A stretch of DNA of 64,000 nt from Portunus trituberculatus (Eukaryota; Arthropoda; Malacostraca; Decapoda; Portunidae): positions 3,183,685 to 3,247,684 of the forward strand of contig NC_059283.1 of the NCBI RefSeq assembly GCF_017591435.1, given 5' to 3'. Position 1 is the stretch's first letter. Each line of letters opens with the position of its first letter. A program made the translations under genes and the position numbers. The notes under the pieces were generated by a model. The model was not told the DNA's origin. It saw only the letters and a program-made list of their open reading frames with translations, and made no database searches. Of the stretch, positions 49,508 through 60,989 are shown piece by piece.

Positions 49508-50654
49508 GTGAGTACCTGGGGAGAGGAGGGACGCCGGGGAACACTCGCAGACCCGGCAGGGACAAGCAATCTTTCCTGCTCGGGGTGAGAATACTGAACG
49601 AGGCGTGACAAAGTGCCTACAAATCATCGTGTGTTGGGATATAATTCCTATGAGCATGTCTGGTGAGAGTTGCAAGGCGAGAACTGGAACCAGACACAGG
49701 CCATGGAGACACCAGTGATAGTTTTGTTGAAGCAGTGGTGGTGAAGCGAAACCTGCACCACTACCACCACCACCACCACCACCCCTTGACTGCAATCTCC
49801 AAGCCATCGCAGGGTCCTAGGGTCACGGAGAGGTGTCGGGGGAGGGAGAGGTGTGGGAGGGAGGGAGGGGGGGTCGCGATTCCAGTAGGAAGAGAGGAGG
49901 GAGGGATGGCTCACGAAGGGTGTAAGAGGACGGGTCCAGGAAGTGTCTGGGGCCGGAGTTCTTATGTACTCCCTGTCACCTGGAGAACTGCCAACTCCTG
50001 CAGGCGCCCGAGGGTTCTGAAAGGGATGTGGCGAAGGTCACAGCGTCCTGAACCTTCCTGCTGTGCTCCGTCTGCGTCCCCGGCAGTTTAAAGTATAAAT
50101 TAATTGATTGATTTAATGAGCCGCATCAGGAGGGCGTGTGGCGTTAAATGATCAGCCAGGACCATTAATTGCGAGACAGTCATAATGTGCAAGTGTCCAT
50201 AAAGTTACATGATGGGTAATTATGCATGGATTTACCGCGGTCTCATGCATTATCCATTAATAATTAATTCACCTTGGCGTGTAATCTGCGAGTTTTTAAT
50301 TTAACGTGTCATCTGAAAGGGAGTCAATTCAGCGTAAAATTTAGCGTAACAATACTTCGCTAATTTCCTTTGAATAAATCCAGATTGGTGCGTAAAAAAA
50401 AAAAAGATATTTTAGACACAACAACAGGAAAAGGACACAAAAGAAGAGCAAATCAGCATAAAACCTAACATGACAACTCTCTGCTAATTCTCCTTGAATA
50501 AATACGATTAATATATAAAAGAAACTGAATATTTTACACATATTGATACAAAAAACATCATAAACGCAGAACAAACACCACATACACCACACCTGTTGTC
50601 CCTTATGTGGCTGTTTGTGACTGGCTTTCTCTCGGCAGGTGGGCGTGGGAAAGG

Positions 50655-50784
50655 ATGGGCGTGTGGGCAGAGTGGTGGTGGTGGTGTGCCAGGCCAGGCC
50701 GTCTGCCCCGCGCCGCCCCCCTCTCCATCCTGCTCACCACCGTCCTCACCCTCATCTCCCTCCTCTTCTTCCTCAATGCTAGAG
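50655..50784 (+). CDS. Star-like exon 1: N-terminus and membrane anchor
   Basis: The exon body starts at 50639 after ctttctctcggcag and ends AGAG|gtgagt, phase 1. The ATG at 50655 gives MGVWAEWWWWCARPGRL and a hydrophobic helix. An upstream in-frame GTG/ATG region lies before the acceptor and is not used. Confidence 0.75.
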
Positions 50785-50821
50785 GTGAGTAATAGTTGTA
50801 TTATCATTATTATTATTATTA

Positions 50822-50918
<97 letters not shown>

Positions 50919-51008
50919 CAGTAGTAGATGATGATGTTCTTCATAGCAGTAATAGCAGTTGTAGTAGTGTAGTGTTAGTATTAGTATTAGTACTATTATT
51001 ATTATTAT

Positions 51009-51039
<31 letters not shown>

Positions 51040-51070
51040 GGTGGTGACAGTAGTAGTAGCAACAGTAAAC

Positions 51071-51109
<39 letters not shown>

Positions 51110-51128
51110 CCAACAAAACGTACGACTG

Positions 51129-51200
<72 letters not shown>

Positions 51201-51505
51201 GCACGCACACACACGGCCCGGTAGCTCAATGGTTAGAGCGCTGGCTTCACAAGCCAGAGGACCGGGGTTCGATTCCCCGGCCGGGTGGAGATATTTGGGT
51301 GTGTCTCCTTTCACGTGTAGCCCCTGTTCACCTAGCAGTGAGTAGGTACGGGATGTAAATCGAGGAGTTGTGACCTTGTTGTCCCGGTGTGTGGTGTGTG
51401 CCTGGTCTCAGGTCTATCCGAAGATCGGAAATAATGAGCTCTGAGCTCGTTCCGCAGGGTAACGTCTGGCTGTCTCGTCAGAGACTGCAGCAGATCAAAC
51501 AGTGA

Positions 51506-51554
<49 letters not shown>

Positions 51555-51894
51555 CCCTCCCCCTACACACAAGCATCCTTCCACTTCACTCCTAAAACAG
51601 AAACCGGGAAACCGCCCCAAAAAAGGCAGCATTTCGCACCATTAAGAAACGCCTTGTCGTCAGAACAATGGATTAAGCAGCGCATGTTGGGCCCGACAAC
51701 CTCCAACGCCAGGTCTTCAGGACTACAAAAAGAAGGAAACAAAGCGTGCGGAACAATAACACGGTGAACAAAGGCTGCAAACATCACTCGACTCTTGATG
51801 GGAACAAAAGACAGTATACATGACCTCTCCCTTTAGGCTCCACTACTCTACACTTGGGAATAATATTAATTGCCCCCAAGGCTAGGATGAAAAT

Positions 51895-51952
<58 letters not shown>

Positions 51953-54548
51953 GCACCTTCCTCTCTCCTCCCAGACACTTTCAAGGAACAATCACGAAGT
52001 CTTGCGATCTACAAATAAGAAAGAAAAAGTGTTCTTGTGACTGCCACTTAAACTTTCTAGTCTAATATCACTAGCGAGTCTCGTGGTGTTTTGTAAGGAA
52101 AGTGAAATTTCTCTCTTTTCTTTGCACGTTTTGTCAACAGAGGGAGAAAAGAAGCAAAGAGAAAACGGACATTAAAAAAAGAAAAAGTAGTCACATCTTA
52201 CTTAACCTTTACAATCTTATTCATCTTGTTTCAGTAGTCAAGTAAAAAGAGAACTAAAAATAAATTAATGGAACGAAAGTAAGAAAGAAAAATAGATCTC
52301 ATGTTATTCTTATTTAATTTTGTCTATATTTGAATTATGAAATAAAGAAAGATAACGGCATGGAACCAATCACACAACACACATTTCCTTATGGTACCAT
52401 GACTAATCTTAAAACTATATAGAAAGAGAAAATAAATCCCAAATTTCGCCTATCTTATCTATAAATTTACCCTTTCATAAATCTCAAAACGTAGATAAAA
52501 CCATTCACATAATACTTAATTATCGTATTTGACGGAAAATCAGTAAATTCATCCATTATTTAATTATTCGCTTATTCGCTCTCATCTATACTTATCTAAT
52601 CTTATCTAATCATATCTCAGCATTGAATCACCATCCAGGACTTTGCCAGAAAGAAAACACGGTACGAAAAAAGAAAATGAGAAAATGATTAAGAATAAAC
52701 CTCAACTCCAATCTTATCCCAGCACTGAATCATCCAGTATAAAGAAAACGCGGTATAGAAATAAGGGAAATTAAGTCTACCTAATCCTTTTCAACATTAA
52801 CTAATCTGATTTTATCCCAACACTGTCAAAAATAGATAAATACATAGATAAAGTAGAATAAAGTAACAAAATACATAAGAAAAATAATAAACAAAAAAAT
52901 ATGTAAGAAATTATTAAGTTCTACCCTACATCATCCATCCGTCACTTATCCGACTTTCCCGCAGCACTGAACCGTCACCCGTCACCACGTCACCTTCTGG
53001 ACCTGGAGGATCACGACATGGAGGGCGCCCCGCAGCACCACCCTGACCTGGTGAGCTACATCAAGCAGCTACACCTCCTCCCGCCAGCCTCGGGGCCCTA
53101 CCACCTGCAGAAGCCAAACACCTCAGACTTTTCGCAGAACGGCCAGAGTAAACGAGTGGCGAGTATTTTAGGTGACAAGGTGAGAGAGTTGTAAGCCTGA
53201 GAGATGACATTAGCCCCTTTAGTACATTGACGCGTTTCCATATTCATTCTGCTTGGTATTTGGTGATTTTATACAGATTCAGGAACTCATGTGGGGAATT
53301 GAAATGGTGATGACTGCTACCATTAATCCTCTGACCTCCATAGACCATTCCTAATGTCAATAAAATGGTCTAATCGTATACACAAATCTCAAGGTAGAAT
53401 TGTGTTCCAGTACTGAAGGTGCGGTGAAGGTGTCTCAGAATATGGCCATTGATGTTTAGTATATTTCAGTTCGGTGTTTGCCATTCACTCACAATTGTAC
53501 TGTTTCCTATGTCCTACAGCGCGGTGGTGTGTTCCTGGAGGCGGGGGCGTATGATGGAGAGGAGCTAAGCAACACTTTGTACCTGGAGCGAGAGTTAGGA
53601 TGGCGGGGTCTGCTGGTGGAGCCTGACCCTTGGAACTTTTGGGCCCTGAGGAAGAGAGGGAGGAAAGCACACGCCATCCAAGCTTGTCTTTCCACGACTC
53701 CCTTTCCGAGAGAGGTGACCTTCAAGTGAGTGAGAGGTGCTTTATTTTCTACGTCTTCTTCATGTCTATAAGCACTAATGAACCAGAGAGTAGAGTTATT
53801 AGATTATTGTTTCAGATTGTTTTGTTATATTATTGCTTTCGCTGATGAGGAAATGCTGATTGAGTGAATGAAGCTGCTTTTGATAATGCTACACACGTAA
53901 TCATCAACATCAACTTCTGGTTTTATAGCATAGGGATATTTTACCATATGATGAAAATAGTGATAGAAAATAGCAAAAGATGTCAACATATCATCACTGT
54001 CACAACACTAATGGAAAACTTTATGATCTGTACCTGACGAGACGAAAACTTTGGTTCGTATTTTGACGTCTTGTTGAGTTTGACGATTTCATTTATTCAT
54101 CTGGCCATTAAACAAACTCCAAACAGAAACAAAAGAACTATAGCAATACAAACAGCCAATAACAAAACAGGGACCTATCAATCATTATAATACAGTAAGC
54201 CAAATGATACCAATACTACAACCATAACAAAACCAACAGAAATAGACCACAACAATCGAATATACTGAGAACCACCGATTTAACGCCTCATCTCACCCCA
54301 CACACCACAAAGCAAGTCATTCTCGTCCCCTCCCCCTGCAGACAAAGTGACACCATGGGCAGGATAGCCAGTGCGGGTGAGGAGGCCAGTAAACGCGGCA
54401 TCTACACCAGAGTTAAGTGCTTCCCCCTCTACACCCTCCTGCTGGCCCTCAACACCACCCACCTCAACTTCCTCTCGCTGGATGTAGAGGGCGCTGAGCT
54501 GCAGGTAAGGTTGCGGTAGTGGTGCTTCGTTACTGTGTGTATTGTAGG

Positions 54549-54620
<72 letters not shown>

Positions 54621-56017
54621 CGTTTGGATTAATTTCTTTTTAACCCCTTCAATACCATGACGCGTTTCCATATTCATTCTGGTTACTATTTGGTGATTTT
54701 ATACAGCTTCAGAAACTCGTGTGAGGGATTAAGATAGTAAAGACTGTGGACATTAATGTTTCTGACCTCCACAGACCCTTCCTAATGTCAATGAAATGGT
54801 CTAATCGTACATAAATTTGAAGGTAAAAATGTGTCCCAATATTGAAGGGGTTAACTCCAGTCGCCGACATAACATTTCTACGGTCAACTACGCTGTATTA
54901 CCATGTTAAACTCTATGAAGCTGGCGAGAAACGCACTTGTTCACTTGTTGCTTTGTTCAAGTCCCTCAAGCAACCAATACACAGAGCAGACACATCCTTT
55001 TGCTACCTGCTTCCTACATTTTAAAGACTATTTCCTTCAGTAAGCCTTATTTTTTTTCCTTTTTTTCTTCCGAAGTCAGAACTCATTGAAAATTTCAGTT
55101 CATTTGGCTTCCTTTGTAAATGCTATGTAAGTTGTCACTCTTTTCCCTTACATTCTGCTTCACCAAAGAATATTATCAATTTTGTTCGAAGAGACTATCA
55201 GTATTTTGTATCTTGCTTTTACTCGCACAATTATCAGGTGGATTCTTTTACCTGTTTTCTCTTTTGTTTATGTTATTTTGTTTTTGTTCTATTTAGAGTG
55301 GCTGCCAATTATTTGTATTTTGATTCTCCACATGTAGTCATCCTTGATGGTTTCACTAATCTTGTCTTTCGTCTAAGTAATTTGTTCTTGTTCATTTCAT
55401 TATTATTTTCTTGAGTTATCACGAATAATTTGTATCTTCATTTTACACAACCAGTCATCAGCTTGGATTTCACTTATTTTCTCTTTCGCTTCTCTATTTT
55501 GCTTTGATTGTTATTGTTCTTTTTTTTTCAGTGACCACCAATAATCTGTATCTCCATTTTACACAAATATTCATTAGCCACAATTTAACTTATTTTCTCT
55601 TTCGTCTAAGTAATATTAAACTTGTCGTTATTTTGGTTCTTTACACGAGTAACTGGCAGTAACTTGTTCCTTGGTATTATATAGACAATCATCAGCTAGA
55701 ATCTTATTTATTTTCTCTATCATCTATGTTATCTTTTATTTTCATTGTTTTTCGAGTGATTGCAAAGGAACGAGAGACGGAAAGCATACCTACATCATAC
55801 TAATTCCCCTTCTGTCCCTTCGTCAGGTGCTACAAACGGTGCCGTGGGAGAAGGTTCAGGTGGACGTGCTGTGTGTGGAGCATCGACACGTGCCTGAAGG
55901 AAGCCACGCCCTACAGACTTACCTGGAGGAGCGAGGATACCACCTGCACTCCACGCTGGGGGACGATTATATCTTCGTCAGGAGAGACTTGCCCAACGTG
56001 CCCGAACAAGGGTTGTG

Positions 56018-56018
<1 letters not shown>
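50655..56018 (+). CDS. Star-like type II membrane protein with FkbM-methyltransferase-like domain
   Basis: Five exons join in frame into 301 residues: 50655-50784, 52965-53179, 53520-53725, 54342-54504 and 55827-56018. The N-terminus has a short Trp/Arg-rich cytoplasmic stretch and one membrane segment (about 22-40, ILLTTVLTLISLLFFL), so the rest is probably lumenal. The FkbM-like fold follows: VFLEAGAYDGE (119-129) is a SAM-binding type motif I, GLLVEPDP comes at 145-152, and LSLDVEGAELQ (228-238) is the family's acidic motif. This layout matches the arthropod Star group; fly Star helps export of EGFR ligands from the ER. Whether these proteins still methylate anything is unknown. The start codon follows an acceptor at 50639, so a non-coding exon lies upstream. 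Confidence 0.85.
50800..51110. repeat. (ATT)n and (AGT)n microsatellites
   Basis: ATT units at about 50803-50867 pass into AGT units to about 50912, and AGT returns at 51008-51108. They lie just inside Star-like intron 1. Confidence 0.93.
51130..51214. repeat. (CA)n microsatellite 5' of SINE copy 2
   Basis: About 40 CA units with CACG variants at the end, touching the SINE head. Confidence 0.95.
51215..51510 (+). mobile_element. tRNA-Val-derived SINE, copy 2
   Basis: The head (51215-51287) keeps nearly complete D, anticodon (CAC) and T arms and a good B box (GGTTCGATTCC). The body shares CCCCTGTTCACCTAGCAGT, the GAAGATCGG block and the GTGAATTACACACA tail with copy 1. CA arrays flank it on both sides. 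Confidence 0.85.
51509..51553. repeat. (CA)n microsatellite at the 3' end of SINE copy 2
   Basis: The array continues directly from the GTGAATTACA tail. A further CA array is at 51895-51944. Confidence 0.94.
52965..53179 (+). CDS. Star-like exon 2: stem region
   Basis: The acceptor is actttcccgcag. The exon encodes HHPDLVSYIKQLHLLPPASG and then YHLQKPNTSDFSQNGQSKR, resembling the Star-family stretch of the type 'D-x-L-V-x-Y-I-x-x-x-x-L-x-P-P'. It ends in phase 0 at AAG|gtgaga. Confidence 0.85.
53214..53424 (+). mobile_element. TTAA-flanked MITE, copy 4
   Basis: It lies in the intron between Star-like exons 2 and 3. The left flank is TTAG and the right end is degraded (GAAGGTGCGGT), so the right limit is approximate. 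Confidence 0.8.
53520..53725 (+). CDS. Star-like exon 3: SAM-binding motif region
   Basis: It encodes RGGVFLEAGAYDGEELSNTL and YLERELGWRGLLVEPDP, the best preserved part of the FkbM-like domain. The donor used is TTCAA|gtgagt (phase 2), 12 bp short of an in-frame stop. Confidence 0.92.
54342..54504 (+). CDS. Star-like exon 4
   Basis: It lies between ccctccccctgcag and CAG|gtaagg. It encodes SDTMGRIASAGEEASKRGIY, then a hydrophobic Leu-rich strand and FLSLDVEGAELQ. Phase 2 in and phase 0 out agree with exons 3 and 5. Confidence 0.92.
54553..54619. repeat. (GT)n microsatellite
   Basis: About 33 GT units between Star-like exon 4 and MITE copy 5. Confidence 0.95.
54644..54850 (+). mobile_element. 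TTAA-flanked MITE, copy 5
   Basis: Intact TTAA lies on both sides (54640-54643 and 54851-54854). It is in the intron between Star-like exons 4 and 5, just after a GT array. Confidence 0.88.
55827..56018 (+). CDS. Star-like exon 5: C-terminus
   Basis: It encodes VLQTVPWEKVQVDVLCVEHR and ERGYHLHSTLGDDYIFVRRD, then stops at 56016-56018. A 45-bp GA repeat starts right after the stop, and AATAAA at 56215-56220 is a good poly(A) signal. Confidence 0.92.

Positions 56019-56021
<3 letters not shown>

Positions 56022-56066
<45 letters not shown>
56022..56066. repeat. (GA)n microsatellite in the Star-like 3' UTR
   Basis: About 22 GA units starting 4 bp after the stop codon. Confidence 0.95.
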
Positions 56067-56070
<4 letters not shown>

Positions 56071-56214
56071 TATGCGTCATGAGAGGATTTTATTTTATTT
56101 TATACATATCGATTCTTTTATTCTGTGTTTATTTCTCTGTGAATTTTTACATGTTTTAAAAAGTTTACTACCTGCGTCATTCTCACTTTTATACACATTT
56201 GTAAGGAATTAAGG

Positions 56215-56220
56215 AATAAA
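56215..56220 (+). other. Poly(A) signal of the Star-like gene
   Basis: A canonical AATAAA about 200 bp after the stop gives a short 3' UTR that includes a GA array. Confidence 0.6.
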
Positions 56221-56887
56221 GTTATCATGAGGTCTACTGTCATGGATGATTATACTGTATTAGTACCCTTCGTAGGAGTGAGTGAATAGATTTGCTCCCT
56301 AATTTTGGCTGACGCTTTTCCACTTTTTGAGAGCCAGCACTCAAGTGGGATTTTTTCTTTAATCTTTTTTTTTCTTTTTTGCCCTTGGCTGGCCCTCTTC
56401 CCTACATAAAAAAAAAAAAAACAAAGAATAAGACGCCAAAACAACCAAGATTATAAGGCGTCCTTCGTAGGAAAAAATAAAAAGAATAAACTACTTGTCT
56501 TAGTAAGTCAGCCAATAGTAACCCTATACGGTGAACCATGAAAAATAATTCTGGGACGTTCTTACTTACTGAAAAGAACAACACGAACCAGAAGTGTGTT
56601 TATTTGTTCATCTTTAAGGTAAACAGGAAAAGAAAAGAAAATAACTGCCATTCAGCTCCTCCCAACACTTGAAAGGAACCACAAGTGTATTTATCTATTT
56701 GTTTATCTATTATCTTTATAATGAACACGGAAGGAAATAAATAACTCCTTCAGTTCCTTCCAATCCTTGAAAAGAACCACAAGTGTATCTATATATTTGT
56801 TCATCTATTATCCGTCTAGTGAACAGGGAAGGAAAATAAATAACCACCTTTCAGCTTCTCCCAACCCATGAAAGAGGATATACTCAC

Positions 56888-56928
56888 AATAGAGGTACGC
56901 AGGCAGCTGGTTCACGTTGTCTATCGCA
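56888..56928 (-). CDS. Unrecognised gene, exon u3
   Basis: A 41-bp exon lies between gttttgtgccacag and ATT|gtgagt. It encodes AIDNVNQLPAYLY. It is very short, and the call depends on its phase match with u2. Confidence 0.45.
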
Positions 56929-59900
56929 CTGTGGCACAAAACACTCAGGAAGAATAAGTCTCAACACTCTTCTTTCCACGAACACACAGACGAGGAGCCC
57001 TAACCAAGGAATATGTGTCAATGGATCTCTATCTTCTTTGTTCGAAACTGGTGGCGTGGTTCATCAGTCTGCTTCAAACCTCAAAACAAACTGCTCCAAA
57101 ACTACTTACTGGGTAAATAACATCCTGAGACGTTCATTCAATACTTGTTTCTCCTTGTACACTTAATCCTTTTAGTACTGGAACGCATTTTTGCCATGAC
57201 TTTTGGGTATGATTAGACCAGGTGTCTCCAACTCAAATGACTCGAGGGCCACACCTCATGCCGGTGGTCTTAAAGGGAACAATTTTTTTTTCTTTTCTGT
57301 GCATGCCTGGAACTCTTTCAAAGAAAATCTATACTTGATACTGTATCCCATTATTCCCGTAAAAACTAATTATAAATCAAGACGTAAAAATTTTATTCTT
57401 AAGCAATGACAGTATATTTATCTCTCAACAACTGATGACAATGATGGTTCTCTCTCTTTTGAGATGGTGGGCTGCGAGTTGGAGACCCCTGGATTAGATT
57501 ATTTTATTTACATTAGGAAGGGTCAATGGAAGTTAAAAGAAAAAAATGGCCAGAGTCTTCACTATTTTAATTCCCACATAACTTACTGAGGCTGTATGAA
57601 ATCACGAAATAGTAAGCAGAATGAATATAGAAACGCGTCATGGTACTGAAGAGGTTGAGCACAAAAGTTGATATTTATATGATACTAGCATCTTCATTTC
57701 CCATTAGGTCAACAAAACAGGTTGCATAGAAAACAGTTTATTGTCTAACAAAACAATGACAGCAATAAACAATAATATTAACAACAATAACAACAACAAC
57801 TACTACTGCAACTACGTCATCTAAATAAATAGTTTCAAGAGAAAATAAATAAATCCTGTTGTTTAGGTGACAACACACACTCGGTCCTGTCCGTGAGTGA
57901 GGCTTGAGGGGGTGGCGGGGGGGGGGGCAGAAGGAGATGTAGGGGGGGAAGTGGGGGAAGTGGGAGAGGGCGCCTATGGTCCTGGAAGTGGTCTCGCCCT
58001 CGCCCTGAGTTAGCCTCGAAGTCTCCTACTGCTGTCTATGTCCTTGAGTCTCACATTCCACCATTTGTACAGTTTGAGTAATTAATTTTTTGGCAGGAGA
58101 ACTGCCGAGGCAGACGACAGAGAGGCAGAGAAACATTGAAGCTTCGACTCACCCTAAGAACCACTGACCACTGGCTAAAATATCATGTTCAGCTTGTTGA
58201 TTTTGAGACTGCGTGTATCATGCATTCATTCAAGCTAAGTAACAGCGTTAATTGGCGGGCTGACGGTAGCGGGGTGTCCTTGTTTACACATCCTGCAGCA
58301 AAAAGGTAAAATACAGATACTTTAATGCATCACTGGTCTAACATCCTTCAGCTGACCTTCTAGACATGCGATCACTGAGGTGGAGGGACTTGACCTTATT
58401 TACAAAAGGACGTCAAAAACATATATATACATATTTTTTTTTTTACGGTAAGGCCTATAGCGCCTGTAGGCACACTTGAAGAGTGTATGGGAAGCGTTGT
58501 TCAGCTTCCGCCCGTTAGTGGCGCAGGCAATTTTATTTATAGTGGTACCCATATTAGGGCCCATATCACCCCCGAAGCTCATCTTGGGTGTAACCACCTA
58601 GAACCTGGGTATCATGGTGACATGTAGGTAACTTTAAACCACTTGACAAATGGCAAAGTGTTTTAAGGTTGTACGTGGTGGGATTCGAACCTACGCGTGG
58701 ACGTTTGCCCGATCCCACGCTCACCACCTTATTCACTAATGCATTCAAATAACAAACTTAACATTCCTCTGAGCTCAGTGTCGTTGTTATGACACTAAAC
58801 CTTCGAATGTAATGGAAGATCACGATTAATTCATGCTATTTATCATAAAACCCGTGAACTATGTGTGTATATTTCTGGTGATATTCCATTAGAAAAGTTG
58901 ACATGATTCTTACGCCCATGTGATGCTCTTATGGCACTAAGCCTTCAAAGTAATGGAAGGTGGCGATGGATCCATGCTAGTTCACGGAAAAGCACACTTG
59001 TAACTGTACCTGTGTGCCTGCGTGCCTGCGTGCCTGTGTGTGCGTGCCTCTAATGATACTCCACCAGAAGGCAAAACACACAACAATACACTCTCTGATG
59101 CACGGGTCCTGCACTAACAGCCTGGGAATGCACGCTGCTGAAGCCAAACCAAAGCGAGAGCATACCGGGAACTCGTTATAATAATTAACAACTTCTGCAG
59201 GCTCGTCACTGAAGCCAGAACGAGATTGTACCAGGAATTCGTGATTATAATTTACGATGATTGCTTCTGTGCCTCTTGCGTATTGGATCAAAGGGCGGTG
59301 TTTATGAAGCATAAAGGCGTGATTGGACCTGATACCTGCCGAGTGGTGTGAGTGGAATGCTTCTAAAGGATTCTCGAACCTCATATCCTACCGTACGTAA
59401 GCTGAGTATTGATTAAAGGTTACATGAATACTGTTACCTGTTGCAGCTCACTTATTCATGTTATTTCAAAATTTTACTCTGTGATATTTAAGTTAAAGAA
59501 AATAATAATTGTTATGCGCCGTATTTTTAAGTTTGAAATGTTAATAAATGAACTACTAGAGTCACGTACCAGCCGCGAATCATGTAAATAAATATTAATA
59601 AGGTATTATACCAACTAAACTGCCAAGATTTACGTAAAGAAGTATTAGTATGTGGATCATTAAGACTTAGCATCGCCTTCGAGTCACGCGGGAAGTATAA
59701 ATCAAATAAATGACTGCAATAAATTAAGGCTTAGCCAGAAAATTATGCGTAGATAAGCATAAGAGGATTTCCTAGGATGGGAGGGAATAGAAAACGGAGA
59801 CAGGAGGAAACTAAGCCTCTTGAGTGTGAGGGATCGTCTCTCCGTCAGATCAAGCCTAGAGTGGGGAACGGGAGGGGGGTCTGGTGGGATGGGAGGGGGC

Positions 59901-60331
59901 GGGAGTCTTCCTGCAGTGTTCCTGGCGGTGGCGAGAAGGAAGGGAAGGAACAGAGGTACTACGTAGGGCGGGTAACCATGAGGTGTTTACTTGCGGCGTC
60001 CTCCCACAGCCACGTCATTCACGATCTCCAGAGCCCGGGGACCGTCACACCTGTGGGGGGAGGGAGGTGTTAATACAGGTGAGTCTGGAAACCCTTCTCA
60101 TGCTCTGTGTAGCCTCAATGTTCCCCAATAAATGCCGGTTTGCCAATAATTCATGATATTACTCTGTGTTATTCTTATCACTGTTATTCTTGTTTTTCTG
60201 TGTTAGTTCCTGAAATGAATCATTCTTGGGGCTAATTTCGCAACATGAGTTTGGTTATAAGAATAGAATGAAGCATGAAGTAAAGCATGTAAATTTTTTT
60301 TATTATTGATAAAACACTGAATAAAAATGAA

Positions 60332-60398
<67 letters not shown>

Positions 60399-60942
60399 CA
60401 AAAAATGGCTACAAGAATGGTTCCAGAATTCAAAGGGATGACATATGAGGAGAGACTAAAACCTATGGATCTACCAACCCTGGAACAGAGAAGAGAGAGA
60501 GGGGATCTGATACAAGTTTATAAATTGATTAACGGAATGGATCAAGTGGATAATGAGAAACTAATCCTGAGAGAAGAATATGACACTAGAAGCACAAGAT
60601 CGCATAGTAAGAAACTGAGGAAGGGAAGATGTCTGAGAGATGTTAGAAAATATAGTTTCCCGCAAAGATGTGTTGAGACTTGGAACAATTTGAGTGAGGA
60701 AGTGGTGTCAGCAACGAGTGTGCATAGATTTAAAGAAAAATTGGATAAGTGTAGATATGGAGAAGGGGCCACACGAGCATAAAGCCCAGGCCCTGTAAAA
60801 CTACAACTAGGTAAATACAACTAAGTAAATAGACACACAGATGATATATATAAACAGAGATAAAGAGATGAATAGATCGTTTACTTTACGCGCTATAATT
60901 AATGAAACTGGAACATCAAAATTATATATGACAATGCCATTA

Positions 60943-60989
<47 letters not shown>

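Noticed and set aside
51215..51287. A functional tRNA-Val(CAC) gene
   Set aside because: The cloverleaf is nearly complete, but the acceptor stem is imperfect, and the same head is joined to the same SINE body at 47616. It is better explained as a SINE head.
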